From positions 1 through 29,263 of IMG/VR virus record IMGVR_UViG_3300018418_000088: a stretch of 29,263 nucleotides of DNA; one strand, given 5' to 3'. How positions within the stretch are numbered: the stretch's first letter is position 1; each line of letters opens with the position of its first letter. Below, one piece after another: positions 22,096-29,211 of the stretch. Under the pieces are notes generated by a model that was not told the origin of the DNA, ran no database searches, and saw only the letters and a list, made by a program, of their open reading frames with translations. The DNA comes from a virus. A program made the position numbers and the translations under genes.

Positions 22096-22806
22096 ATGAG
22101 AATCAAATCATTTTCCTATGACATGGATATGGGCGGACTTGCCCTCCACGAAGTCGCACGACTACATCACACATTTTTCGTCGATAAAAAATATGACTGG
22201 TGGTATGAAGTATTACCAGACGATGTCGTAGTTGATATTGGAGCTGGAACAGGAATGTTCTCAGCAAAAGCTTTAGATGCTGGCGCGAAAAAAGTTTATA
22301 TGATTGAACCTAATAAAAGACTTTTAAAAACAGCGATTAAAAATGTCAGCGAATATATGATGGATACTGAAACTCCTAAGGTCATACCAATTAATGCCGC
22401 AATAGGTAAAACAGATATTGATTTAAGTAATGTTTATAAATCAAGTACAATTGTAGAAGAAGATGAGGACTGTAAGCTTTCATCGTTTAGAGAATTCGTA
22501 GGTAAATATGATTTAAACCATATTGATTTTTTAAAGATTGATGCTGAGGGTGCTGAATTAAACTTCCTACCTGAACACTTAGATTATATTTCATCTCATG
22601 TACGACACGCAGCAATTAATGTTCACGTTGATGCTCAATATGGCGCTGCTGATAAGTTTTGGAATTTTAGGTCAAAGATTATTAAACCATTTTTAGATAC
22701 AAATAGGTTAAGATTCCAAGATGAAACTTTAAGAGATAAAGTAATGGCTCAAAATTGGAATCAACTTGTACCAAGAGAATTTATGATTTATATTACTAAT
22801 TACTAA
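22096..22806 (+). CDS. FkbM-family methyltransferase (paralogue A)
   Basis: SAM-dependent methyltransferase of the FkbM type, which usually O-methylates sugars or small metabolites. Motif I is VVVDIGAGTGMFSAKAL (44-60), the acidic motif II YMIEPNKR, and the family-specific IDFLKIDAEGAE (around 143-154) with its D-x-E-G pair. The ribosome site GAGG is 7 bases before the ATG. It is the only plus-strand gene between 216 and 27360. It converges on a clear paralogue: both share the motif order and the ending F-M-(I/L)-Y-I-(T/S)-N, and the two frames overlap by 11 bases. The methyl acceptor may be a glycan made by the sugar genes here, but this is only an inference. Confidence 0.85.
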   Translation: MRIKSFSYDMDMGGLALHEVARLHHTFFVDKKYDWWYEVLPDDVVVDIGAGTGMFSAKALDAGAKKVYMIEPNKRLLKTAIKNVSEYMMDTETPKVIPINAAIGKTDIDLSNVYKSSTIVEEDEDCKLSSFREFVGKYDLNHIDFLKIDAEGAELNFLPEHLDYISSHVRHAAINVHVDAQYGAADKFWNFRSKIIKPFLDTNRLRFQDETLRDKVMAQNWNQLVPREFMIYITNY

Positions 22807-22819
22807 TATAGAGCATAAA
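22780..22819. repeat. Palindrome formed by the overlapping 3' ends of the two FkbM genes
   Basis: The last 27 bases of the plus gene (22780-22806) and of the minus gene (22819-22793) read almost the same in their own directions (23 of 27), and they overlap, making a 40-base imperfect palindrome with 17 of 20 paired positions plus one G-U. It encodes the same C-terminal peptide pattern on both strands and could act as a bidirectional terminator hairpin. Confidence 0.8.
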
Positions 22820-23494
22820 AGAACACCAATCCGTTTTATTTCCATTATATAAAAAGAAATCATTATAGGCATTCTCTCGATCTTCGTGTTCTAAAAATCT
22901 AATTTGGTCTGTATCGAATCGTTGAAGCAATGTATCTCTTACGCGAATCCATTGTTTAACTTGCCAAGGATTTGTGACATGGAATTCTACCGCGATATGA
23001 CCAACAGCATTTTTCAAGTATGACATATTTGATTCCTTGAAAATGTCATACTCTCCACCTTCGCAATCTATTTTAAGATAATCAATCCAAGAAATGTCAT
23101 ACTCTGTCATACACTCAGCAAAATTCATTACTCTAAATGAAGTGTCTGTATTATTATTGAAAACATTCTGATAATGTTCTCTGTCGCTTCCTATAGCGGC
23201 GTGTATCGGCACAACAGGTAATTCCCCATTGTCTATAAAGTATGCTGATGTATTTTTTAAGAGCGTTTGAAGATGAGCTCGTGAAGGCTCGATAGCGTAT
23301 ATCCTATGAGCCCCACAATCAAGAGCATGGCATGTAAAGAAACCCACACAAGAACCAATATCGACGACAACATCAAGAGGCTGAACATCACGATACCATT
23401 CATAATCCTTTCTATGAAAGAACTCATGATAGAGAGTATTGATGTCATTGAGTGGTAATCCTTCTACACTTAAGTTTTTATTTAAATATCTCAT
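22796..23494 (-). CDS. FkbM-family methyltransferase (paralogue B)
   Basis: A 232-residue FkbM methyltransferase. Motif I VVVDIGSCVGFFTCHAL (42-58), motif II YAIEPSRAHL, and the family segment IDYLKIDCEGGEYDIF. Around these the two paralogues keep the same layout (LYHEFFHRKDYEWYRDVQPL against LHHTFFVDKKYDWWYEVLPD; VPIHAAIGSD against IPINAAIGKT; IRFLEHEDRENA against LRFQDETLRDKV), so they derive from one gene, but they have diverged to moderate identity. The 5' end overlaps the small gene upstream by 17 bases and is probably carried on the gp39/gp52 transcript. Confidence 0.85.
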   Translation of the reverse strand: MRYLNKNLSVEGLPLNDINTLYHEFFHRKDYEWYRDVQPLDVVVDIGSCVGFFTCHALDCGAHRIYAIEPSRAHLQTLLKNTSAYFIDNGELPVVPIHAAIGSDREHYQNVFNNNTDTSFRVMNFAECMTEYDISWIDYLKIDCEGGEYDIFKESNMSYLKNAVGHIAVEFHVTNPWQVKQWIRVRDTLLQRFDTDQIRFLEHEDRENAYNDFFLYNGNKTDWCSFMLYISN

Positions 23495-23666
23495 TACGTC
23501 TTTGCACTAACTCAAAATATCCATTAGGTCCTACCTCATAGATATCTCCAATCTGAATATCGGTTTCATCTAATATCCAGTGTTTATTATCTTCGTCCGA
23601 TTCTTTTACAATACGAAATCCGTTATCGAACGTATTCATTATTAAACCCTTTACATGTTTAAACAT
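23478..23666 (-). CDS. Small protein of unknown function downstream of gp52
   Basis: A 62-residue protein starting one base after the gp52 stop, with AGGAAAT eight bases before the ATG. The sequence RIVKESDEDNKHWILDETDI, then QIGDIYEVGPNGYFELV, looks like a small beta-rich fold. A second in-frame ATG at residue 10 is possible but has a weaker site. It overlaps the FkbM paralogue B start by 17 bases. No family recognised. Confidence 0.65.
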   Translation of the reverse strand: MFKHVKGLIMNTFDNGFRIVKESDEDNKHWILDETDIQIGDIYEVGPNGYFELVQRRNEIFK

Positions 23667-25019
23667 TTAAATTTCCTCTAAGTCAGTTGTGAATTGGTCT
23701 TGGGGTTTTGTCTTTTTCCAAAAGTTCAAGGTTCGTTTCGTTTCAGCAATCTGTTTCTTTAATTTAACAATTTCGTCTTTTGTTAAAGTCATGATACCTA
23801 ATGAGAGCAATCTGGCACAGTCACCTCCTTCGGCCGATGTCTCGTTCATTATTTGTTTCTGAACTTGTGTTTTGGTATTATCCTTAAATACAACTCGGCC
23901 ATCAACCACAGCTTGGATAAATTCCATTTTCACGGTTAACCAACGAACCTCTTCCGTGAACTCTGTTTTACGTGCATTGATTCTTTTCTGTAAAATACCT
24001 AAACGATAATCGCAAAAATCCTTAATCAGTTGTCGTGCGTCATCATATTCACGTAGCTTACCATCGTAGTCAATCACGGTTAAATTTTGGGCAAAAGGTT
24101 TACTCAATTTAAATTTACTAATAATTTTAGATCGAGACCATTTTGCCGAAGTGTTTTGTTTCAGTTTTACTTCAAACCTGAAACCAGTTTTATCACATAG
24201 GTCCTCATAGGAAACAATGTCGCCATCATCTTCCAAACCATCAAGGACCTTCACATATGATTCCCTGTCAAATCCGTATGGCACTTCCGTAATGGAGAGT
24301 AGCGTTTTTGTTCGCTGAGTGAAAGTACCATACGCAATATATTTTGTTGGGTCTTCTTTGTTTTGTTCCACAGTTCCACTGAACTCTGGGAATTTAATAT
24401 CAATAGGATTTGCAATATCACCTGTTTCCAAATATTCCAAACACGCAGCACTAACACTTTCAGGGCAATGAGGTAGAATATTTGTAGCGAAACCAGTTGC
24501 AATACCTTTTGTTCCATTAATTAAAACTAAAGGAATGACTGGTAAGTAAAATGCAGGTGGTTCGTGTTCTGGGTCATCATGAACTGGAGATAAATCCAAA
24601 TCCTTAATGTACGTGTTGAAGTTATCTGAAAGGCGAGTATAAACATACCTTGCCGCACCAGCCTCTTGTACCAGTCGAGTACCAAATGAACCTCGGCCTT
24701 CAATTAAACATATGTTGTTATTCCATGTTGCCGCCATTAATTGACCAGCACCCGCTGCCGAAGCCTCGCCGTGATTATAACCATAATCGGAAATGATACC
24801 AGACACAGCTGATACCTTTTTAAAATCTTTTTTACTATTGAGTATTGATGAATACAAATAGAACCTTTGAACAGGTTTTAATCCATCAACCATATTTGGA
24901 ATCGCACGAGATTCAACGGTGTACATTGCAAATGATTTCCATTCATTACGTGCTACACTTGAAATAGGATATTCGGTACCTAAAGTATTTTCACTTGTAA
25001 AAGCAGTTAAATCACTCAT
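23667..25019 (-). CDS. 52: DNA topoisomerase II medium subunit (gp52)
   Basis: DNA-breaking subunit of the phage type II topoisomerase (GyrA/ParC-like). The segment AMYTVESRAIPNMVDGLKPVQR is nearly the T4 sequence, DYGYNHGEASAAGAGQLMA follows, and the catalytic tyrosine is Tyr125 in GAARYVYTRL, preceded by Arg124 as in the family. PPAFYLPVIPLVLINGTKGIATG is also conserved. Length 450 against 442 in T4, and both end in DLEEI. The ATG overlaps the stop of the cysteine-rich gene. Confidence 0.96.
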   Translation of the reverse strand: MSDLTAFTSENTLGTEYPISSVARNEWKSFAMYTVESRAIPNMVDGLKPVQRFYLYSSILNSKKDFKKVSAVSGIISDYGYNHGEASAAGAGQLMAATWNNNICLIEGRGSFGTRLVQEAGAARYVYTRLSDNFNTYIKDLDLSPVHDDPEHEPPAFYLPVIPLVLINGTKGIATGFATNILPHCPESVSAACLEYLETGDIANPIDIKFPEFSGTVEQNKEDPTKYIAYGTFTQRTKTLLSITEVPYGFDRESYVKVLDGLEDDGDIVSYEDLCDKTGFRFEVKLKQNTSAKWSRSKIISKFKLSKPFAQNLTVIDYDGKLREYDDARQLIKDFCDYRLGILQKRINARKTEFTEEVRWLTVKMEFIQAVVDGRVVFKDNTKTQVQKQIMNETSAEGGDCARLLSLGIMTLTKDEIVKLKKQIAETKRTLNFWKKTKPQDQFTTDLEEI

Positions 25020-25314
25020 AATATTCCTCTAAATTTATACCTCGGAAAAAGTTTTCCTTCGAAACTTTACCAGCACTTAAATCATCAATTAATCTCAATG
25101 CATTATCTTTTGTTATCATTCCTTTCTCATAATTTATTAACATAGGACAAAAAAATCTTTGACATCTTTCTGGTCTGTTTTCATATATGGAACATTTATT
25201 ATCACTAGTAAGATTTATACATGGCAAAATTAAATCATCGCCACCATCAATTATTACTTTATCAAATAATGTACCATTACAACAATGACCACATTCAAAG
25301 CACAAATTATCCAA
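25012..25314 (-). CDS. YkgJ-like cysteine-rich metal-binding protein
   Basis: A 100-residue protein with the CxxCxxCC signature of the YkgJ/UPF0153 family (CFECGHCCNG at residues 5-14) and a second cluster, CSIYENRPERCQRFFC. These proteins are thought to bind zinc or an iron-sulfur centre; the biological role is unknown. No ATG is available: a TTG at 25314 is chosen because a strong AAGGAG lies 7 bases upstream, inside the last codons of gp39, which ends at 25307. The gene is coupled to gp39 and to gp52 by overlaps on both sides. Confidence 0.75.
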   Translation of the reverse strand: MDNLCFECGHCCNGTLFDKVIIDGGDDLILPCINLTSDNKCSIYENRPERCQRFFCPMLINYEKGMITKDNALRLIDDLSAGKVSKENFFRGINLEEYYE

Positions 25315-27136
25315 ACATAAACTCCTTACGCAATGATGAATCCTTACCAAACATCATTTGAAGTACATCAGCGTCGTCCATTGTGACGACATCGTAGGTT
25401 GGTTTATTAATTATAATACTATATTCGTCCTCTGTCAATGACCCAAGACCTTTTATGTATCTATGTTTCCAATTCTTTTCTTTTGATTTAAATGAAGAAG
25501 CTTCCTCATAAGTATAGAACCATTTTATATCTTCACCTTTCGTTGAAATCATAATTGGAGTTCTGGTAATCATTACTCTTTGTTCAGTTAAGAGTCGTGG
25601 CCAGAATTTATAAAAGAATGCAATTAATAATGGACTGATATGTCCAATACCATCATGGTCAGCATCAGTTAGTGTTGCGATATACTTATATGACATATCA
25701 TCAACACTGTTTGGATTATTAATATCCAAACCTAATACAGCAACCAATTCACTCAATTCTTTATTCTTTAATACATCAGCGGGTTTCATATCCCACGTAT
25801 TCATAATTACGCCTCGCAATGGAAACGCACCTACTTTATCTGGGTCGCGAACCTTTAATAGGAAACCCATTGCCGAGTCTCCTTCCACAATTTTAAGTGT
25901 CGCATCATCTTTATTTGCCGCAATGTGTTTTGCAACCTTAACCTTTCTTAATTTTTTCTGAGCCAATGTCGCAGCTCTTTTATCAGCTGCCATTTTCTTG
26001 GCAAGTTGTGCTTCGATAATTGGGTCAATAATAACAGGTGTATTTAAAATCTTCCTTGCGATGGCTTGGAAATCTTTAATGTCAGCCTGTTCAACGTGTT
26101 CCTTAATATTACTTTGTGGATTTGTTAAGCGTTCTTTTGTTTGACTGTCAAATTTTGGATTAATAAAATTACGAGCAAACATTACAAAGGTCAAACCACC
26201 TTTAATAGTAGTTTTCATCACCTCGATTTTATGTTTACGCTTAATCATTGTGACAAGTTCATCAACAATACTATTCACAATATAATCTACATAATTACCA
26301 CCCTGTCTGGTATTCACGCCATTTATAAAACTATTAGAGCGGAATCCATCTTCAGATGGAGCAAAGAACATTGCCAGATTATCTGATTTTTCTATAATTG
26401 TAGTTTCATCAAATAATGCAGCGTATTTCTTTAAATCTGTGACCTTAATTCTTCTCTTATTAAAATAGAAATTAATTTCAGGGAACGCCATTTGTAATGA
26501 CATCAGTCTATCTTCAATTAATGATACTGTGTCTAATTCTTGTAGTGTGTCGACTTCAAATAAGTCAAAGTCTGGTATAAAAGAAACTTCAGTACCTGAA
26601 CCAGCTTTGGCCCCTGTTTTAATTTTTAACTCATCAGCACCATCTTTACAATGTACCTCCAGGTATTTGCTGTCAGCCCATGTACGACCAATAAACTTTG
26701 ATGAAAGGAAGTTTGTCGCGGCCGAACCGACACCGTTGGTACCGATTGTGACTCTCTCGTCGTCGAAGGAAGTACCAGCATTAACCTTAGTCCATGCGGC
26801 CACAGGTCTCAAAATCTCTTCTTTAGAGGTTTCGTCATAAATTTTATCTTGTGGAATTCCGCGACCATTATCAGTGACGGTAATTTTATCTCCGTCAATG
26901 GATACATTAATCTTATTTGAGTATTTAAAATTAGTTCTAATCGCCTCGTCAATTGCATTATCTAATATTTCATCAACCATTTTAGATAAGGCAGGGACAT
27001 ATACAGCTTTCTTCCATTCACCACAAACAAATCTTTCTATTTGTTCACGAGAACTAGAACCCATATACATACCGATACGCTCTCGGACATGCTGACGAGC
27101 TGTCAATATTCTAAATTGTTCTGTCTGTTGTGTCAC
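25307..27136 (-). CDS. 39: DNA topoisomerase II large subunit (gp39, with the gp60 part fused)
   Basis: ATPase and TOPRIM subunit of the phage topoisomerase. The GHKL ATPase motifs are DEILDNAIDEA (Glu56, Asn60) and DNGRGIP (89-95), then GTNGVGSAATN. The TOPRIM motifs KIVEGDSAMGF and TLTDADHDGIGH (the DxD metal site) lie in the same chain, so T4's split into genes 39 and 60 is absent. Length 609 residues. The start is GTG, with GGAG nine bases upstream, downstream of its own promoter; no upstream ATG in frame fits. It is divergent from the plus-strand early genes. Confidence 0.95.
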   Translation of the reverse strand: MTQQTEQFRILTARQHVRERIGMYMGSSSREQIERFVCGEWKKAVYVPALSKMVDEILDNAIDEAIRTNFKYSNKINVSIDGDKITVTDNGRGIPQDKIYDETSKEEILRPVAAWTKVNAGTSFDDERVTIGTNGVGSAATNFLSSKFIGRTWADSKYLEVHCKDGADELKIKTGAKAGSGTEVSFIPDFDLFEVDTLQELDTVSLIEDRLMSLQMAFPEINFYFNKRRIKVTDLKKYAALFDETTIIEKSDNLAMFFAPSEDGFRSNSFINGVNTRQGGNYVDYIVNSIVDELVTMIKRKHKIEVMKTTIKGGLTFVMFARNFINPKFDSQTKERLTNPQSNIKEHVEQADIKDFQAIARKILNTPVIIDPIIEAQLAKKMAADKRAATLAQKKLRKVKVAKHIAANKDDATLKIVEGDSAMGFLLKVRDPDKVGAFPLRGVIMNTWDMKPADVLKNKELSELVAVLGLDINNPNSVDDMSYKYIATLTDADHDGIGHISPLLIAFFYKFWPRLLTEQRVMITRTPIMISTKGEDIKWFYTYEEASSFKSKEKNWKHRYIKGLGSLTEDEYSIIINKPTYDVVTMDDADVLQMMFGKDSSLRKEFMFG

Positions 27137-27161
27137 TTATGTACTCTCCATTTGAATTGCC

Positions 27162-27190
27162 ATTCTATCATATTACTTGTCAAAAGTCAA
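27162..27190 (-). promoter_or_regulatory. Sigma70-like promoter for gp39
   Basis: Minus strand: TTGACT (27190-27185), 17-base spacer, TAGAAT (27167-27162), each one base from consensus. It is the weakest of the minus-strand series and lies in the 224-base divergent region before the early genes. Confidence 0.65.
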
Positions 27191-27224
27191 CCCCTATATA
27201 AAAAATAATTTTTTCGGAAACGTG

Positions 27225-27253
27225 TTGACAATGGGCCAGTTTCCTGTTAGTAT
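27225..27253 (+). promoter_or_regulatory. Upstream plus-strand promoter of the early gene cluster
   Basis: TTGACA (27225-27230), 17-base spacer, TAGTAT (27248-27253; 4 of 6), with TG one base before the -10. Together with the promoter at 27300 it gives the early cluster tandem promoters. Confidence 0.55.
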
Positions 27254-27299
27254 TTAACTATGATTTATCTATTAATAAGAAAAAGATTTGCAAAAAGTG

Positions 27300-27328
27300 T
27301 TGACTTTTGCTTGTTAAAGTATTATAAT
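27300..27328 (+). promoter_or_regulatory. Main plus-strand promoter of the early gene cluster
   Basis: TTGACT (27300-27305), 17-base spacer, TATAAT (27323-27328), preceded by CAAAAAGTG, an element also found at 28034 and 19233. The leader to the first ATG (27361) is about 25 bases and contains a perfect AAAGGAGG ribosome site. Confidence 0.82.
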
Positions 27329-27360
27329 AGTAATATAAACAATTGGAAAAGGAGGAAAAA

Positions 27361-27558
27361 ATGAGTTGTTTACATAATGATATGATTCTGGATAATATCC
27401 ACATGGACGTTATTTCAGAGGACGAACAAGGTCTTTTAGAGCCTGAAATAAGAGACATCGTGTTGGATACTGGTTTACATCCAGATGATGATAGAGATGA
27501 AATATTAATTAGAATCGTTGAGGATAGGTTTGACGCCTTACCTGACGGTCCACAATAG
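27361..27558 (+). CDS. Small acidic early protein
   Basis: A 65-residue, strongly acidic protein (DVISEDEQGLLEPEIRDIVL, then HPDDDRDEILIRIVEDRF). The ATG at 27361 has AAAGGAGG five bases upstream, the strongest ribosome site in the window; a TTG further upstream would lie in that site. First gene after two strong promoters, it should be expressed early and at high level. No family recognised; an acidic host-takeover or DNA-mimic protein is only speculation. Confidence 0.72.
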   Translation: MSCLHNDMILDNIHMDVISEDEQGLLEPEIRDIVLDTGLHPDDDRDEILIRIVEDRFDALPDGPQ

Positions 27559-27569
27559 GAGTTGTTATT

Positions 27570-27758
27570 ATGATGGACCCTAAGACTTTTAAATTGCTTG
27601 CTGAATGTTCAGTAAGAGATGGAGAACAAAGATATACCGAGGCCGATATCAGGGCCATGGTAGGTGCTCCAACTAGAGAAGAAGAGGAATACTGTATTTG
27701 CGGTGATAAACTGGTCGACTGCGAAGATGGTTATGTACATATGACCAGTGGAGTGTAA
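27570..27758 (+). CDS. Small protein with a partial zinc-knuckle
   Basis: A 62-residue protein, eleven bases after the first early gene, with AGGAG upstream. The helical first half (FKLLAECSVRDGEQRYTEAD) is followed by YCICGDKLVDCEDGYVHM, which has Cys-x-Cys, a third Cys and a His and could bind one zinc ion. The ATG is doubled (MM). Function unknown; co-transcribed with its neighbours. Confidence 0.7.
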   Translation: MMDPKTFKLLAECSVRDGEQRYTEADIRAMVGAPTREEEEYCICGDKLVDCEDGYVHMTSGV

Positions 27759-27763
27759 TTATT

Positions 27764-27976
27764 ATGAATTTTAATATTAAAGAAATCGCAAAAGATCTTG
27801 GTTTTGGTATCGCGGCAGTTGCTATTGTAGTCGGAACCATGTTTGCAATTATTTCCCTTTTGGAAATGATTAATATGACAGAAGATAACATTAGGCTTGC
27901 AATTGCAACACCCTTTGTAATTTACTTCTGTTGGATGTTTGGAAGTTTAACTAGGTCAATCTACTTTAAGGATTAA
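27764..27976 (+). CDS. Small two-helix membrane protein
   Basis: A 70-residue protein with two predicted transmembrane helices, LGFGIAAVAIVVGTMFAIIS (about 12-31) and LAIATPFVIYFCWMFGSL (about 45-62), joined by a short polar loop (EMINMTEDNIR). Ribosome site GGAG is ten bases before the ATG. Probably an inner-membrane protein expressed early; function unknown (superinfection or host-membrane roles are common for such phage genes but not shown). Confidence 0.7.
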   Translation: MNFNIKEIAKDLGFGIAAVAIVVGTMFAIISLLEMINMTEDNIRLAIATPFVIYFCWMFGSLTRSIYFKD

Positions 27977-28033
27977 CCTAACTTTTGGTTATATCGTTAT
28001 ATCAAAATATTATATAAAAGTTTGCGAAAAGTG

Positions 28034-28061
28034 TTGACTTTTACTAGAAATTTGGTATAAT
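28034..28061 (+). promoter_or_regulatory. Plus-strand promoter for the 28.1-29.2 kb genes
   Basis: TTGACT (28034-28039), 16-base spacer, TATAAT (28056-28061), preceded by GCGAAAAGTG. From the GAAAAGTG-type run through TTGACTTTT the sequence is almost identical to the promoter at 27300. The rest of the 115-base gap is AT-rich; a weak 5-bp hairpin (TAACC...GGTTA) follows the membrane gene. Confidence 0.82.
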
Positions 28062-28091
28062 GGTAGAGTAAATTAAATTATGGGAGTGAAA

Positions 28092-28436
28092 ATGTCAACA
28101 TTCACAATTGAACAAAATCCAGGTTCTTCTGGTACGTCCCTCCAGGGATACATTAATGCGTCTTACGACGATTTGGTTCTTGCCTTTGGTAAACCAACCT
28201 ACGATGAAACATCAGCCGACAACAAGGTCGACATTGAGTGGTGTTTAAAGATTTTTGAAAATGACGACGAAGATGGTATCAACGTCACCATTTATAATTG
28301 GAAAGATTACGATGGTGGCAAACGAGCCACTGCTGACCTTGATTATGAATGGCACATTGGCGGACACAGTCCTATCGATGCGGTCACATTGAAAGAAGCT
28401 TTCGTTTATCAATTATCACAAAAGGAGGTTGCGTAA
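28092..28436 (+). CDS. Conserved small phage protein of unknown function
   Basis: A 114-residue protein. SSGTSLQGYINASYDDLVLAFG, then KPTYDETSADNKVDIEWCLKIF, NVTIYNWKDYD and YEWHIGGHSPIDA form a pattern I have seen in small proteins of many phages, function unassigned. The ATG at 28092 is chosen because GGAG lies five bases upstream; an ATG at 28080 is also in frame but lacks a ribosome site. The stop overlaps the next ATG (TAATG), preceded by AAAGGAGG. Confidence 0.75.
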   Translation: MSTFTIEQNPGSSGTSLQGYINASYDDLVLAFGKPTYDETSADNKVDIEWCLKIFENDDEDGINVTIYNWKDYDGGKRATADLDYEWHIGGHSPIDAVTLKEAFVYQLSQKEVA

Positions 28437-28621
28437 TGGCAATAGATAAAGATGTTCTTAAGGCTATGGAAGAACTAAAAAATAACAAGGCCACAAAGAA
28501 ACTGGCAAAACAAAGACCAGAAGATTTTTCTTTGTATTCTGACTCAGTTGATGATTTCGATGTGAGTGAACTTGGTTCCAATTTTAGTTTTGGTAGTTAT
28601 GGAGACTCCGATTGGAATTAA
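28436..28621 (+). CDS. Small acidic protein of unknown function
   Basis: A 61-residue protein with a lysine-rich helix (DVLKAMEELKNNKATKKLAK) and an acidic, serine/glycine-rich tail (SDSVDDFDVSELGSNFSF, then GSYGDSDWN). The ATG overlaps the previous stop and has AAAGGAGG seven bases upstream, so the start is firm. Low-complexity tail and charge separation suggest a small adaptor or disordered protein. Unknown function. Confidence 0.7.
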   Translation: MAIDKDVLKAMEELKNNKATKKLAKQRPEDFSLYSDSVDDFDVSELGSNFSFGSYGDSDWN

Positions 28622-28776
28622 TTGGATTATTCCTAGGATTTGTGTTTGTTTTAGCACTATTCCTAGGGTTAATTAAAATTTTACTCGGCCTTGCCGAGTT
28701 TATTTGGAACAATGTATGGACTGTAATATTGTTCTTTATATTTTTTATAATGATATTAATATCGGGAGTTTATTAA
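28612..28776 (+). CDS. Small hydrophobic membrane protein with TTG start
   Basis: A 54-residue frame: two long hydrophobic stretches, LIGLFLGFVFVLALFLGLIK and TVILFFIFFIMILISGVY, separated by GLAEFIWNNVW. Start proposed at the TTG at 28612, seven bases after GGAG (28601-28604) within the end of the previous gene; the stop is one base before the next ATG. A perfect 7-bp hairpin lies inside it. The coding signal is the membrane pattern and the junctions; no ATG start exists, so confidence is moderate. Confidence 0.55.
   Translation: MELIGLFLGFVFVLALFLGLIKILLGLAEFIWNNVWTVILFFIFFIMILISGVY
28683..28699 (+). terminator. Terminator-like hairpin inside the small membrane gene
   Basis: ACTCGGC (28683-28689), loop CTT, GCCGAGT (28693-28699): a perfect 7-bp stem in an AT-rich setting, followed by TTATTT. 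It has the shape of a weak intrinsic terminator and could reduce transcription before the SprT-like gene. The U-run is poor and the stem is also coding. Confidence 0.4.
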
Positions 28777-28777
28777 T

Positions 28778-29200
28778 ATGGTAGTTTCGTTCTCTGGTCC
28801 ACGAGGTGGTAAGGTTGATATGGGTCTGCAAAACTATGCGTTGATGGCAATAAATAATTTTGCCAAACAACTAGGCATAAGAAGGTTGCGGACAGCAATT
28901 GAAGTACGCTTTCACCACAATTTATATGTTGACAACTCCCAATGTAGTGAAGGTCTTTGCGAAGCTCTGGACCGGAGAACTTTTATTTTGGATATCGCAT
29001 TATATGGAAATTGGGTATCCACACTGGCACATGAAATGATTCATGTAAAACAATTTGCGAAAGAGGAATTGGACCCAGCATTAACTCGTTGGAAAACAAA
29101 GGACCATTCGCGAACAGAATACTGGGAACAACCTTGGGAAAAGGAAGCCCGACGATTGCAAGCTAAGTTAGTTGCAAACTTTGAAAAACAATTTGTTTAA
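28778..29200 (+). CDS. SprT-like zinc metallopeptidase
   Basis: A 140-residue protein with the metal site HEMIH (His85, Glu86, His89) in STLAHEMIHVKQF and a downstream PWEKEARRL, whose glutamate is a likely third ligand. This is the minimal SprT/WLM-type zincin found in many tailed phages; the substrate is unknown (SprT relatives act on DNA-protein crosslinks in cells, which may not apply). The ATG follows GGGAG by seven bases, one base after the small membrane gene. A tRNA gene follows after 11 bases. Confidence 0.8.
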   Translation: MVVSFSGPRGGKVDMGLQNYALMAINNFAKQLGIRRLRTAIEVRFHHNLYVDNSQCSEGLCEALDRRTFILDIALYGNWVSTLAHEMIHVKQFAKEELDPALTRWKTKDHSRTEYWEQPWEKEARRLQAKLVANFEKQFV

Positions 29201-29211
29201 ATAGAGTTTAC

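Noticed and set aside
27260-27364. 34-residue plus-strand frame ending in ATGA overlap with the first early gene
   Set aside because: No ribosome site, and it spans the main promoter and the ribosome site of the next gene, so most of the transcripts would not contain its start. A leader peptide cannot be excluded for the upstream promoter only.
27673-27891. 72-residue minus-strand frame across the early cluster
   Set aside because: Antisense to two small plus-strand genes with strong ribosome sites and promoter; no such support on the minus strand.
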